Source: CAZPHU01 sp964586285 (GTDB lineage Bacteria; Fibrobacterota; Chitinivibrionia; Chitinivibrionales; CAYFVL01). Taken from it: a stretch of 64,000 nucleotides of DNA. The notes under the pieces were generated by a model. That model did no database searches. It saw only the letters and a list, made by a program, of their open reading frames with translations, and was not told the origin of the DNA. The translations under genes and the position numbers were made by a program. Location of the stretch: assembly GCA_964586285.1 (NCBI GenBank), contig CAZPHU010000001.1:1-64000 (forward strand), given 5' to 3'. Shown piece after piece: positions 1 through 8,766 of the stretch (position 1 is the stretch's first letter; every line of letters begins with the position of its first letter).

Positions 1-2
1 AC

Positions 3-449
3 TATACGCTGCAATCGTGGTTCAGACGGGAAAACATCACAACCATAATGCTTGACAATGAGGTTTACGGGAACACCGGAGGTCAGGAAAGCGGCATGAC
101 AGTGGAAGGGAAAGTCCACAACATGGCTCCTTTGGGAAAGAAATTCCCCAAGATACCGGTTTTTGAGCTGGCCAAAACCTCCGGCTGCGTGTATGCCGCC
201 AAGGTTACCGTTGCGAATCCCAAAAGGCTGGGCGCGGCTATAAACAAAGCTGTTCTTATAGCCAGAGAAGTAGGACCGACCTATGTTCAGGCATATACTC
301 CCTGCCCTACCAATCTCAAGTTTTCACCCGATCAGACAATCAAAGTCGCAAAAGATGCTGAAAAGAGCTACTATGCTTTTGAGGAATATATAACCGAAGA
401 AGCCTCTTGCTATTTGGAAAGCCTGAAGGCAAAGAAGGAGTCTGCATGA
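3..449 (+). CDS. 2-oxoacid:ferredoxin oxidoreductase, beta (TPP-binding) subunit, C-terminal part
   Basis: The frame is open to the left edge, so the 5' end is outside the window. The visible part has the thiamine-diphosphate/Mg motif LDNEVYGNTGGQ followed by SGMT, and the YTPCPTNLKF segment typical of beta subunits. These enzymes oxidatively decarboxylate pyruvate, 2-oxoglutarate or branched 2-oxoacids in the cytoplasm, making acyl-CoA and reduced ferredoxin. The stop overlaps the start of the gamma subunit (ATGA), so the two are translationally coupled. A beta-then-gamma order is common for 2-oxoglutarate/isovalerate types (korDABC-like), but substrate cannot be fixed from this fragment. 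The internal ATG at 48 lies inside the TPP motif region and is not the start. Confidence 0.9.
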   Translation, partial: YTLQSWFRRENITTIMLDNEVYGNTGGQESGMTVEGKVHNMAPLGKKFPKIPVFELAKTSGCVYAAKVTVANPKRLGAAINKAVLIAREVGPTYVQAYTPCPTNLKFSPDQTIKVAKDAEKSYYAFEEYITEEASCYLESLKAKKESA

Positions 450-1123
450 TCAATAGTAATCTTGACATAAGAATGGCCGGTCTGGGCGGTCAGGGAGTTG
501 TTACCGCAGCTCACATCCTGGGCACGGCGGTTGTCAACAGCGGCAAGCATGCGGCGGTAAACCCTTTCTTTGGAGCCGAAAAGAGACTCGCCCCGGCGGA
601 GAGCTATGTAAGAATATCAGAGGAGCCGATTTACGACAGAGGGGAGATTCTCTACCCCAACTACATCGTTATATTCGCCCCTCAGGTAATTACAATGGGA
701 AAATCTTACACCATGCCTTTCTACTCGGGACTCCAGGAGAATGGTCTTGTAATAATCAACTCCGATGAGCCGATTCTTTCAGAGAAAGAGCAAATGGGAC
801 TGCGCAAGCTTAACGCGAAAGTAATATATGTACCCGCCACCAAGATGGCCGTGGAGTATACCGGAACGGAGCTGTCTACCAATATGACCATGCTGGGAGC
901 GTTCTGCGGTCTTGTCGAGCTTATTAATCTCGACTCTGTTCTGGCCGCCGTGGAAGAGCGATTCAGCGGTAAGGCGAAAATCATAACATCCGGAACAACC
1001 GCCGCACTCGATGAATCATTCAAAAGTAAATTTGATAAGCTTTCCGCTCTAATCGAGAAGAACACGAAAGCAATCAATAAAGCCTTCGAATTTTCATCTC
1101 AGCTGAAAGTGCAAAGCAGCTGA
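446..1123 (+). CDS. 2-oxoacid:ferredoxin oxidoreductase, gamma subunit
   Basis: 225-residue protein starting at the ATG at 446, which has an AAGGAG ribosome site at 435-440 and overlaps the beta-subunit stop. An upstream in-frame start at 407 would lie inside the beta gene and has no such site. The N-terminus carries the family signature AGLGGQGVVTAAHILG, followed by FFGAEKRLAPAESYVRIS. Gamma subunits hold the CoA-proximal domain of pyruvate/2-oxoglutarate:ferredoxin oxidoreductases. It is the last gene of the operon; a strong terminator follows 20 bases after the stop. Confidence 0.92.
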   Translation: MINSNLDIRMAGLGGQGVVTAAHILGTAVVNSGKHAAVNPFFGAEKRLAPAESYVRISEEPIYDRGEILYPNYIVIFAPQVITMGKSYTMPFYSGLQENGLVIINSDEPILSEKEQMGLRKLNAKVIYVPATKMAVEYTGTELSTNMTMLGAFCGLVELINLDSVLAAVEERFSGKAKIITSGTTAALDESFKSKFDKLSALIEKNTKAINKAFEFSSQLKVQSS

Positions 1124-1144
1124 TCTTTGGAAACAAAAAAAATA

Positions 1145-1184
1145 AGGCCCGATAAGCCGCAGCGCTTCATCGGGCCTTTTTTTT
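1145..1184 (+). terminator. Rho-independent terminator of the oxidoreductase operon
   Basis: Perfect 9-bp stem AGGCCCGAT (1145-1153) with ATCGGGCCT (1169-1177), a 15-base loop, and an eight-base T run to 1184. Confidence 0.92.
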
Positions 1185-1306
1185 GATGTGATCGTGACAA
1201 AATGCATACAGCCGCTATGCATTACATCATTTTCATGAACTTGCACGGGATTTTTGGACCCAAGCCCAAGGCGCAGGGCCGGAAGAAAACGACAGGAACA
1301 TGGCGC

Positions 1307-1341
1307 GGATTACCCGCAATTTTTCACGACGCCGGTAATCC
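1307..1341. repeat. Inverted repeat between convergent genes
   Basis: GGATTACC (1307-1314) and GGTAATCC (1334-1341) form an 8-bp stem around a 19-base A/T-rich loop. It lies in the 285-base gap between the terminated oxidoreductase operon and the convergent secreted-protein gene. No long T run follows on either strand, so its role is unknown; it may act weakly as a terminator for the minus-strand gene. Nothing else is recognisable in 1185-1408. Confidence 0.4.
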
Positions 1342-1408
1342 ACGGTATTTACAAATAAAAATTGTACTTTAACGAGCCGAAAACCCGAGCAAACGTACCC
1401 TTCTTTCT

Positions 1409-2248
1409 CTACCTGCCTGGAAGGCGTGAGAAGACTCTTTGCCCGTTGTTACTCATTTGAATGATTGGAGCCTTGGGTAATTTTCTGCTTAAGCCGCCTA
1501 ATTTCCTTCCATTTATGAGATAGTAGCCGACGTTAGGAATGGATTGGGGCTTTGGAACAACAGTGAGCCGTGCTTTTATGTTCGTGGGATATGATGATAT
1601 GGTCACCTGATCAATTTCCAGGTATCCGGAATCCGGCGCCGAATATCCATGGACGACTTGCCAGTTTATCTTTTGAGCAACAGACAAGGATGACCTGATT
1701 TCATCCTGATCAGTTGGAATATTTGCGTATTTCAAATCTTTCAAACTGATGGTTATCTTTTCCCACTGATCGGTTACTTCAAAATCTTTTCGCAAATACA
1801 GATAATCATAAACATCCTCGGTAACGATTTCCACGAAATATCCAAGTGATTGCGTTCCCCTGGCATAAAAGCTAATCTCCTCCGCTGAGCTGATATCCAC
1901 CGTCGTACCCGGTTGGCTGATATCCATTCCTATTCCCACAAAAGGATCATACTCATCATTATTATTATTCCTCGGTTGATTATCCCCAAGGACGAATTCA
2001 ACTTTGGCACAGTGCTCAGATTCATACCCGGGGATTGACGGGGAAAAGTCTTCGTAAGCACCCTCACCCATATACTGGACATCCTTTATAACAGAGCTTC
2101 CTCCGTCTTTTACATCGGAAAAGTAGTACCAGTCCATGCCGATATTATTCTGCTTACCCTCCGTTTCCAGATTACCGAGAAGTGTTTCCTCTCCCAAAAC
2201 AATACTGCTCAACAATATCGAGAATGCGCAGCCATAAATACGTAACAT
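1409..2248 (-). CDS. Secreted carbohydrate-binding-like protein with C-terminal sorting-like tail
   Basis: 279 residues. The N-terminus is a signal peptide (MLRIYGCAFSILLSSIVLG). The body, about residues 25-225, is a beta-sandwich of the CBM11/CIA30 kind: features such as EISFYARG, DQWEKITISLKDL and GYLEIDQVTI are typical of carbohydrate-binding jelly rolls in Fibrobacterota. The last 40 residues (YYLINGRKLGG, then APIIQMSNNGQRVF) resemble the T9SS/Por-type sorting tail used by FCB bacteria. No catalytic domain is present, so it probably binds polysaccharide at the cell surface. The start ATG is preceded by a GGAGGG ribosome site. Monocistronic. Confidence 0.7.
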   Translation of the reverse strand: MLRIYGCAFSILLSSIVLGEETLLGNLETEGKQNNIGMDWYYFSDVKDGGSSVIKDVQYMGEGAYEDFSPSIPGYESEHCAKVEFVLGDNQPRNNNNDEYDPFVGIGMDISQPGTTVDISSAEEISFYARGTQSLGYFVEIVTEDVYDYLYLRKDFEVTDQWEKITISLKDLKYANIPTDQDEIRSSLSVAQKINWQVVHGYSAPDSGYLEIDQVTISSYPTNIKARLTVVPKPQSIPNVGYYLINGRKLGGLSRKLPKAPIIQMSNNGQRVFSRLPGR

Positions 2249-2645
2249 AGGTCCCTCCTGTTAATGGTATGATTGGTTTTGATTCACAGATGCTTCGAAA
2301 GAATCGTCTTCAAAAGGAAGATACCTATTACAGGAGAACGTTTTTTGATTTTTGTTATACATATTCATCAATTCTGGAAAAGACTAAAATAATCGGTGAA
2401 AATGTCGGGTCTTTTTCCTTCACCAGTCTCGAAAACCAAGGTAACTGGATGATGATTCTGCCGTGTTTGCAGCATAATGCATGAGTAAATGATATTTGAC
2501 CGAACCAACGGGAATGTGTCCAAAGAGGGAGGCCCGAAACGGAGTACTTTTTTCCGATTTTCTTTTACATTTTTTGTAATCAGGGAAAAATTAAAGAAAA
2601 TAGAGAAAATGTAAAACCAGCATAATTCATAAGCTTCGGGGACTT

Positions 2646-2686
2646 ACCGGCCTTAATCCCTTAAGCTTTGGAAGGTACTAAGGCCG
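2646..2686. repeat. Inverted repeat and dispersed element copy 1
   Basis: CGGCCTTA (2648-2655) pairs with TAAGGCCG (2679-2686). The segment 2646-2679 matches a second site at 31613-31637: both read ACCGGC, two or three T or C bases, then ATCCCTTAAG and end in GTACT. Copy 1 carries about nine additional bases before GTACT. It sits in the 515-base gap 2249-2763, whose remaining bases hold only a short A/T-rich open frame with no homology or ribosome site that I would trust. Confidence 0.4.
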
Positions 2687-2702
2687 ATCCGACATCTTAC
2701 GT

Positions 2703-2736
2703 AAAAACGGACGCCCATGTTTCGGAACGTCCGTTT
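2703..2736 (-). terminator. Terminator of the CBS-domain gene
   Basis: Stem AAACGGACG (2705-2713) with CGTCCGTTT (2728-2736), 14-base loop. Read on the minus strand it ends in five T and lies 28 bases after the CBS gene stop. Confidence 0.75.
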
Positions 2737-2763
2737 ATCACATAACAGGTTCCAACATGCGAT

Positions 2764-3192
2764 TTATCGATGCGGCCTGCTTGGCTCCGATACCGAGGAA
2801 ACCACCTCTTCGCCGAATTCTCTTCCGGCTTTGGTGGATATGTCGCCAAGTGACACTATACCGATCGGCTTTCCTTCACTGGCTGTCACAACAATGCGCC
2901 GCAGCTTCTTTTCTTCCATCACCCGGGCGCACTCTTCTATATCATCATCCTGATCACAGGTAACCAGCTCTTTGCTCATGATCTGCTCGACGGTTGTGGA
3001 ATCGGGGTCAAGATTCTCCGCCAGGCATCGCAATACTATATCCCTGTCCGTTATAATCCCGCGAAGATTCCCCTCACGCGCCACCGGCAATGCACCCACA
3101 TCGATACTTTTCATCTTAATGGAAGCTTCCCGAATTGAGGCGCTTTGCTGGACTATCTCCGGATTCGGTGTCATTATTTCTTTTATACGCAT
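2764..3192 (-). CDS. Two-CBS-domain protein
   Basis: 142 residues from the ATG at 3192, which has GGAGGAA six bases upstream; the longer frame to 3219 lacks such a site. The protein is a single Bateman module: CBS1 about residues 3-60 (IMTPNPEIVQQSASIREA, then GIITDRDIVLR) and CBS2 about 70-130 (IMSKELVTCDQDDDI, then IGIVSLGDIS). Such stand-alone pairs bind adenosine nucleotides and often act as energy or redox sensors in the cytoplasm. The last 15 residues are an unstructured acidic/Ser-rich tail. It is monocistronic with its own terminator; the partner is unknown. Confidence 0.88.
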   Translation of the reverse strand: MRIKEIMTPNPEIVQQSASIREASIKMKSIDVGALPVAREGNLRGIITDRDIVLRCLAENLDPDSTTVEQIMSKELVTCDQDDDIEECARVMEEKKLRRIVVTASEGKPIGIVSLGDISTKAGREFGEEVVSSVSEPSRPHR

Positions 3193-3471
3193 ATATTTCC
3201 TCCATGAGATCGTGCACATATACTCACTTACTCATTTCCCTGTGCAAATGCAATCAAGGATACTCCTAATAATCCGCAACCACTATGCCTTTAATCACGA
3301 AAACACCTCCGGCTTATCGCTGAATCGAATAAGCAACTTAATTCAAGTTTCTCTTCTTCACGTCTCAATCGACAACTGTATCGGCGAGAAATATTTTATT
3401 TTTTTCCGGCGGATACAGGTGATTGTTTCAATTGTACAGCACGGATGAAATCAAAACAAAGGACATAATAT

Positions 3472-4110
3472 ATGAATGTAAACATCAGAAACGAGCGTGA
3501 TACCGACTACCGGGCAGTGGAAGTGCTTACTCGCGAGGCCTTCTGGAATTTACATGTGCCCGGGTGTGATGAGCATTATATGGTCCATACCATGAGAAAT
3601 CACCCGGATTTTATTCCCGCACTCGATTTTGTCGCCGTCCTGGACGGCACTATCGTCGGAAATATCATGTACACCAAATCCCATGTACTCGATTCGGAAA
3701 ATAACAGACTGGAAACGATCACTTTCGGACCGGTAAGCGTATTACCCCAATATCAGAGGAAGGGTATCGGCTCCTCCCTTATTCGACACTCCGCCGATAT
3801 TGCCCGTCAAAACAATTATAAGGCAATTATTATCGAAGGACACCCCTACAACTATGTCAAACACGGGTTTAAAAGCTCTATAGATTTCTCCATAGCCGAT
3901 CCCGAAGGCAAATATCCATACAGTCTTCTTGTTCTTGAGCTGGAGGAAGGATTTTTTGGGGCAGCCGCCTGGAGATACTTCCAAAGTGATGTGTACGATG
4001 TCGACTCGCAAGCCGCGGCGGAGTTTGACAAAACCTTTCCCCCCAAAGCCAGGGAGTATAAGTATTCGCAGGATGAATATTCCATCGCCTCCAGAGCGTT
4101 TATGCAATAG
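3472..4110 (+). CDS. GNAT-family N-acetyltransferase (YhbS-like)
   Basis: 212 residues. GNAT fold with the acetyl-CoA-binding motif A, VLPQYQRKGIGSSLIRH at about residues 88-104 (Q-x-x-R/K-G-x-G), and an N-terminal start (VNIRNERDTDYRAVEVLTREAF) typical of the YhbS/YjgM group. A short segment IIIEGHPYNYVKHGF is characteristic of YhbS-like proteins, which carry a beta-bulge near the active site. The substrate is not predictable. It precedes osmC by 83 bases on the same strand, so the two may share a transcript. Confidence 0.85.
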   Translation: MNVNIRNERDTDYRAVEVLTREAFWNLHVPGCDEHYMVHTMRNHPDFIPALDFVAVLDGTIVGNIMYTKSHVLDSENNRLETITFGPVSVLPQYQRKGIGSSLIRHSADIARQNNYKAIIIEGHPYNYVKHGFKSSIDFSIADPEGKYPYSLLVLELEEGFFGAAAWRYFQSDVYDVDSQAAAEFDKTFPPKAREYKYSQDEYSIASRAFMQ

Positions 4111-4193
4111 TCCAATACCAGGCATTCTCTTACAAAATATACCCACACTTTACCCCGTAATGATTCCGATCCATTATTAACGAAAGGGTAAAA

Positions 4194-4634
4194 ATGGGAA
4201 ACTTAAACATATCTATATCAGCCGATTCTGTTTCATCAACAAAGGCCCATGTTAAGGCTAGAAACTTCAGTTTTCACATCGACGAGCCGGAAAACCTAGG
4301 CGGAACGGATTCCGCGGCGAATCCCGTGGAATATCTTCTCGGCTCGTATGCGGGATGTATAAACGTTATGGCACACCTGATCGCAAAAGAGCAGGGAATC
4401 ACACTTGACGGTTTATCAATCAAGATTTCAGGTAAGTTGAATCCTGATCGTTTGTTCGGCGCATCAAATGCCGAAAGAGCAGGTTTTCAGAATATACAGG
4501 TACAAATATCGCCCAAAACCGATGCCCCAGTCGAAAAGGTCAAGGCCTGGATCAAGGCAATTGAGGATCGTTGCCCTGTCAACGACAATTTACTCAATCC
4601 AACACCGATCTCTGTAACACACGTGCAAGCTTAA
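4194..4634 (+). CDS. OsmC/Ohr-family peroxiredoxin-like protein
   Basis: 146 residues. OsmC fold: an N-terminal beta-rich part (ARNFSFHIDEPENLGGTDSAANPVEYLLGSYAGC) with the first family Cys in LGSYAGCINVMAHLIAKEQG at about residue 60, and the second in IEDRCPVNDNLLNPTPI near residue 130. This pair reduces organic hydroperoxides in characterised members. The arrangement matches the YhfA/OsmC group. A clear terminator follows. Expected in oxidative defence of an anaerobe. Confidence 0.88.
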   Translation: MGNLNISISADSVSSTKAHVKARNFSFHIDEPENLGGTDSAANPVEYLLGSYAGCINVMAHLIAKEQGITLDGLSIKISGKLNPDRLFGASNAERAGFQNIQVQISPKTDAPVEKVKAWIKAIEDRCPVNDNLLNPTPISVTHVQA

Positions 4635-4656
4635 TTTGTTTTTGAACACAAAATGT

Positions 4657-4686
4657 AAAAAAGGGAGTTCATTAACTCCCTTTTTT
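4657..4686. terminator. Bidirectional terminator after osmC
   Basis: Perfect 13-bp palindromic stem AAAAAAGGGAGTT (4657-4669) / AACTCCCTTTTTT (4674-4686), loop CATT. A run of A before and T after lets it act on both strands. Confidence 0.93.
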
Positions 4687-4700
4687 GGTTCGCCGATGTC

Positions 4701-4747
4701 GGCCGGGTAGGGCAGCGAACGGTACCCGCCCCCTACCCTACCCGGCC
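4701..4747. repeat. GC-rich 12-bp inverted repeat
   Basis: GGCCGGGTAGGG (4701-4712) and CCCTACCCGGCC (4736-4747) are perfect inverse complements around 23 bases. There is no T run, and the GC content is far above its surroundings. It sits between the osmC terminator and the convergent lipoprotein gene. It could be a dispersed extragenic repeat or a structured 3' end for the minus-strand operon. Confidence 0.6.
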
Positions 4748-4837
4748 TCCAGCCCACCCCCTAAAAACAATTACAAATGAGCAAATAAGCAATGGGCGAC
4801 AGGCGGTAGATGGTCCTAGAGGTCGTTGCCGCTATTG

Positions 4838-5959
4838 TCACTCAACTATTTCGCACTCTACGATTTCCGAAATCACGTCTCTGGAGATCACCTGAATGGT
4901 ATAGTTTTGCGTTGTTGCAGGGATTGCCTGTCGCTCGATTAAATCAACTGAAAAGTACCCGCTTCCCGTTTTACCTTCCTCATTTTCTGTAAGGCTGCTA
5001 CATGGCACATGGATATTGTAACATCCGACAAAGTTCTGCTTGGTGCCTGAAACAAGGATTGCCATGGGCACCAGCGCTTTAATGTCAGCGCTAGTGTTTT
5101 GCGCTTCAGTCATCATTTCGTGTTCGTATACAGGAATGGAATATGATGCATGAATTACCAAGGGACCACCCTTGCGGACTGAATACTTTTTCTCAGTTGT
5201 TAAGAAAATGCCTTTTCCCTTCGGCAAAGGCGGTGAAAACTCTGAAACAGAATATGCCGGATATGGATTATTTGGGGGGTAGGTAACTGATGGCCGCTTT
5301 TGATCAGCAAGAGTTTGAAATTCTTTTGCCGATGCTTCTTCGGGGTCGGAAATCTCATCAGAAACCAAAGTGCTTATCGTTTTATTTGACCTTAGATTAC
5401 CGATCAGCAAATATAAGAGTAGGTTGCTTTCACGCCATGGTATATCCAATCGCTCTTTGGCGTCAATATCATGCATTTGCGCAGCGGTGCCCTGAGGAAT
5501 ATCGCTTTTCTCACCGGGAGCTGGTTCGATGGGGATCATGTTGTCCGGGCTTTGTTCAGCATTATTGGCGTATACCGTTCCAGACTCCAGGCTTACTGCG
5601 ACCAATACCGCCGATTCATCAAACGGACTGTTCGCGATATTCTCAAAGGTTCTCCGCTCGCAAGCTATAACAGGCAGGCTTTGCTTTTCGTTGATATTTA
5701 TGAATCTGGGAGACCCTATAGTAACACCTTCAAAATTCTGCACCGACAACTTCGAAACGATGTCGTCTTCCGTTTTAAACGGATTCGTAAAATATTCTTC
5801 ATCGGTTAAATTTAAAATGTTCGTATTCATTATTGTTGTTCTCCATTCCCTTGTCATTGATTCAATATTCGGTTCTTCACATTGAAGAGAAAGAATGCTT
5901 AAAAGCACAAATCCTTTAAGGAGTATTCCAGCTTTATAAAGGCGTTTTTTATATTTCAT
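4838..5959 (-). CDS. Putative lipoprotein, last gene of the multi-hydrolase locus
   Basis: 373 residues, no family recognised. The N-terminus is basic then hydrophobic (MKYKKRLYKAGILLKGFVLL) and ends in LSLQC with Cys27, a relaxed lipobox, followed by an acidic linker. So it is likely a lipoprotein of the periplasm or outer membrane. The rest is Asp/Glu-rich with two possible beta-sandwich segments: IGSPRFININEKQSLPV, and a C-terminal stretch of alternating hydrophobics ending SEIVECEIVE. It begins 51 bases after the stop of the protease segment and is probably co-transcribed. By position it could protect the cell against, or anchor, the hydrolase polypeptide; this is inference only. Confidence 0.6.
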   Translation of the reverse strand: MKYKKRLYKAGILLKGFVLLSILSLQCEEPNIESMTREWRTTIMNTNILNLTDEEYFTNPFKTEDDIVSKLSVQNFEGVTIGSPRFININEKQSLPVIACERRTFENIANSPFDESAVLVAVSLESGTVYANNAEQSPDNMIPIEPAPGEKSDIPQGTAAQMHDIDAKERLDIPWRESNLLLYLLIGNLRSNKTISTLVSDEISDPEEASAKEFQTLADQKRPSVTYPPNNPYPAYSVSEFSPPLPKGKGIFLTTEKKYSVRKGGPLVIHASYSIPVYEHEMMTEAQNTSADIKALVPMAILVSGTKQNFVGCYNIHVPCSSLTENEEGKTGSGYFSVDLIERQAIPATTQNYTIQVISRDVISEIVECEIVE

Positions 5960-6010
5960 GTTAACATGCCGTAAGTTTATTTCTTTCGTTTAAAGCCGTA
6001 CCGAGCGAGT

Positions 6011-7308
6011 TCAGCACATAGACTGCTTTCGTCCTTGCCATGGGGATACAATATCCTCCAAGTTGCGAGCCTTTAAATACTTTTTGCATACACTACAATA
6101 ACTTCTTCGCGTCGGCGGTTCTTTATCGCCACCTTCTCCAAACATGACGCAAGCACCGTTTTTACCTGCCAGATTCTTACTTGTACCCCTGTCTGCTATT
6201 CCTGCCGCGCAATGACCACCAACATGTGCCGGCCCTCTGACACCATTGGTTCCGTACTCATCACTGTCGGAGATTTTGTGACGATAGTAGAACCCGGCAA
6301 CACCTTTGGAGTCGTTTTCATCAACATGCCTGGGCCGAATCAGACCGGGTGGAGTAGGATTTCTTCCGGGCAGGATGGTCATACCCATACTGTGACCCAA
6401 CTCATGACAGATTGTAGAGGCCATTGTTTGAGGGAAGTCTTTTTTGAAAACCATAACCTGACGGTTGCCGGCCGCGGCTCCATTAATTTCGGAGCATAAA
6501 AGTAATTTCAGGTTAATTTCTACAGGACAGGTAGTTGCGGACACCGGCCCGATAAGACTTGCAGGGGAGCCGGGACCAATGGGCGGCTTGATTTGTATGA
6601 ACCATTGATTGTTATTGGCTATTGCCCAGTTCGCCAGGTTCCCGGACCTGGGGGTTCCCGGTGATGAAAATCCGGGATGCACCGGATTACCTGCGGGAGG
6701 CATTGCTCGCCAGCCGCCTGAAGTTAAATCAATGCCAATTTTACCGGTAGCCAGATCTTTTGGGAGGCAATACTTATTGAATACATCAGCTACATTAAAA
6801 AAGAAATATCCCGAAGCGTCAATATGAGGAATAGTTATATTGGCATGGACATAGCTCTTTTGCCAATAAAATGATTTATCGCATACCCGCACCTGTATTG
6901 TCTGATTTTGCTTAGCTCCGAATGGCTTTGGGTGTGTTTTGGGCGCAGGAGGAAGCACATGCATGTCGCGCGAAACCTTGGCACCCAGATTAAAATAATT
7001 CGGAGAAAATAACGTTCCGGCAGGACATTGGGCTTTTGTGTACTCCAACCACTTACTCATGCGATATTCAACGAAAATAACGGCCAGGCATTTATCTATC
7101 CAATTTCTTGTTATCTGTGTGTAGTCTTTAGATGTACTACCGTCCTGCTCAACTTTTTGTAATTCTATGAACTCAGGTGCCTGAAGCTCATAATAGAGTC
7201 TGCGCCAATTAGTGACCGAAACACTATCAAGCCAGTCTCCCTCCACAACCCCTGCTTCTATGGTGAATCTATCCCCACCCGCCACACCACACACAAGAAT
7301 GGCCTTCG
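6011..7308 (-). CDS. Archaemetzincin-like zinc metalloprotease segment (5' end in assembly gap)
   Basis: The frame runs into the N gap at 7309, so its true start is unknown; the GTG at 7294 is only the first start-like codon. Counting from it, residues 296-304 read CHELGHSMG, the HExxHxxG zinc motif with catalytic Glu. The metzincin third His is not at the usual place. About 54 residues later come HVGGHC, then ACVM, then CSVCKKYLKAR at 400-410. The HC...CVM...CxxCKK order is that of archaemetzincins, which bind a second zinc by four Cys. The N-terminal part (DRFTIEAGVVEGDWLDSVSV) looks like a beta-rich lead domain. There is no signal peptide on this piece. It is probably the C-terminal end of the polypeptide encoded upstream (see gap entry). 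Confidence 0.7.
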
Positions 7309-7408
7309 NNNNNNNNNNNNNNNNNNNNNNNNNNNNNNNNNNNNNNNNNNNNNNNNNNNNNNNNNNNNNNNNNNNNNNNNNNNNNNNNNNNNNNNNNNNN
7401 NNNNNNNN
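7309..7408. other. Assembly gap (100 N)
   Basis: Exactly 100 N, the conventional length for a gap of unknown size. The left contig ends GCCTTCG and the right contig begins GCCTTCG. If these seven bases are the same DNA, removing the N and one copy joins the frames on both sides without a shift. Confidence 0.95.
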
Positions 7409-8664
7409 GCCTTCGTTAGATGCCTAAGGATAATCTGGCGCTCACGATCTCCCCAGACATGCTCTTCGGTAAACATTTTTACCCAGTTAGTTTTATTTCC
7501 GCTCAACAGGTATATTATCGATTCTGCGCGTTTAAGCGATAACCCCTTCTTGTCTTTAATCTTTTTGTCACCGCTGTTTGCATATCCCAAAACTATTGTC
7601 GTGGAATTTTCATGTTTATGAACATAGTCGGCGATTGCCTTGACATGTCCGCATATGGTATGAAGGGGAAATGAACTGTTGTTTTCAAAATGCGCGCCGA
7701 TTAACCTTGCTCGTGCGCTGGTGAAAAGAGCTTGTTCGATAAATGCAACAGGGTTGTAATGCCAGACAATCGGAGTTGAGGGGAGTGTGATTTTCGCCTT
7801 TTTGGCTTCATCCCACCAACAATAGGGTTTTATTCTATCGGCCAGTCCCCAGGTATTCCATCTTCCCTTGAGCTTTTCAACCGCCAGATCCCAATTAACG
7901 GCATATTCTAAAATGAATTTACAGGCGTAATGACGAAGCCGCTCGCATCTTTGTGGATTCTTGAAGAATGTCTTCAGCTCTTCGGAATCGATGTTTCCGT
8001 CGGGGGCAGTTTCAATCAGCATCACCTCACCGGGTTGATCAATAAGATTTATCAAACTTTTATTGTCACAATTGAAATCATGGTCTTTATCTTCTATTTC
8101 AAACCAGTTACCCGGCAAAAGCTTCTCCGAGAAGATTTCCCAATGGATCATATCCGCCCGATATTTTTTTGACCCATAAGTACCTACCGTCCACAAAGTA
8201 TCTCCAGCACAGATTCTCTTGTTCTCAATCTTACATACATCACCTGATTTTAATTTGCCTAAAAGTCCCTCATCGATATCATCAGTCTCACTCTTTTGAA
8301 GCCAGGGAATATCTCTTAAAGCCGAGTTTCCTTTTTCAAGTTTTTCCCAGTTCAAATGCAGATAAAGAGAGTAATACTTCGTTTCTTTATAAGTATGTTC
8401 ACATAAGATGAAATTATTACTTCCATAATGCTTCTTAGCTTTATCCTCTTCTCCCAAACGTGCGGCGATAATATTACCACCGGCCATAGCTTTAACCAAG
8501 GAACCCTTTTTTGCGTGGAGATGAAGGCCGCCGTGCCATGTCGTGTTGATCCCGACAGGGAAATATCCGCCGGGATGCTCCTGCTCTGTATGTTTGTAGT
8601 ACTTGCTAAGAGATGATTGTGACGGTTCAAAGCTTGTACCGATATCTACCGGAAGAGACAGCAT
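7409..8664 (-). CDS. M23-like peptidase plus OmpA-like domain segment (3' end in gap)
   Basis: At least 418 residues from the ATG at 8664, but the same frame is open for 34 more codons up to the TGA at 8767-8769, which ends the M15 segment. The ATG has no good ribosome site, so an independent start is doubtful. Residues 44-50 (HGGLHLH), 101-104 (YLHL) and 173-177 (IHWEI) mirror the three metal-site motifs of M23 glycyl-glycine/LytM endopeptidases, with Leu where the metal Asp normally lies. Around residues 335-400 is an OmpA-like peptidoglycan-contact region (TTIVLGYANSGDKK, then LSLKRAESIIYLLSG). M23 enzymes cut peptide crosslinks of peptidoglycan. The frame then enters the gap and appears to continue into the protease segment. 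Confidence 0.7.
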
Positions 8665-8766
8665 ACCAGCCCCTGCCGTGGGCTTGATCGCTTCCTCAAC
8701 CGTTTTTACATAACAGTGGTAGTCGTAAACCGTACTGTCAAAATGAACCCATGTTGGCGATTTGCT

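Noticed and set aside
2269..2484. 71-codon plus-strand frame
   Set aside because: No recognisable domain, and it lies in the promoter region of a divergent gene; composition looks random.
6011..7308. Canonical metzincin (HExxHxxGxxH) annotation
   Set aside because: The third His is not at the required spacing; only the archaemetzincin-like order with an insertion fits.
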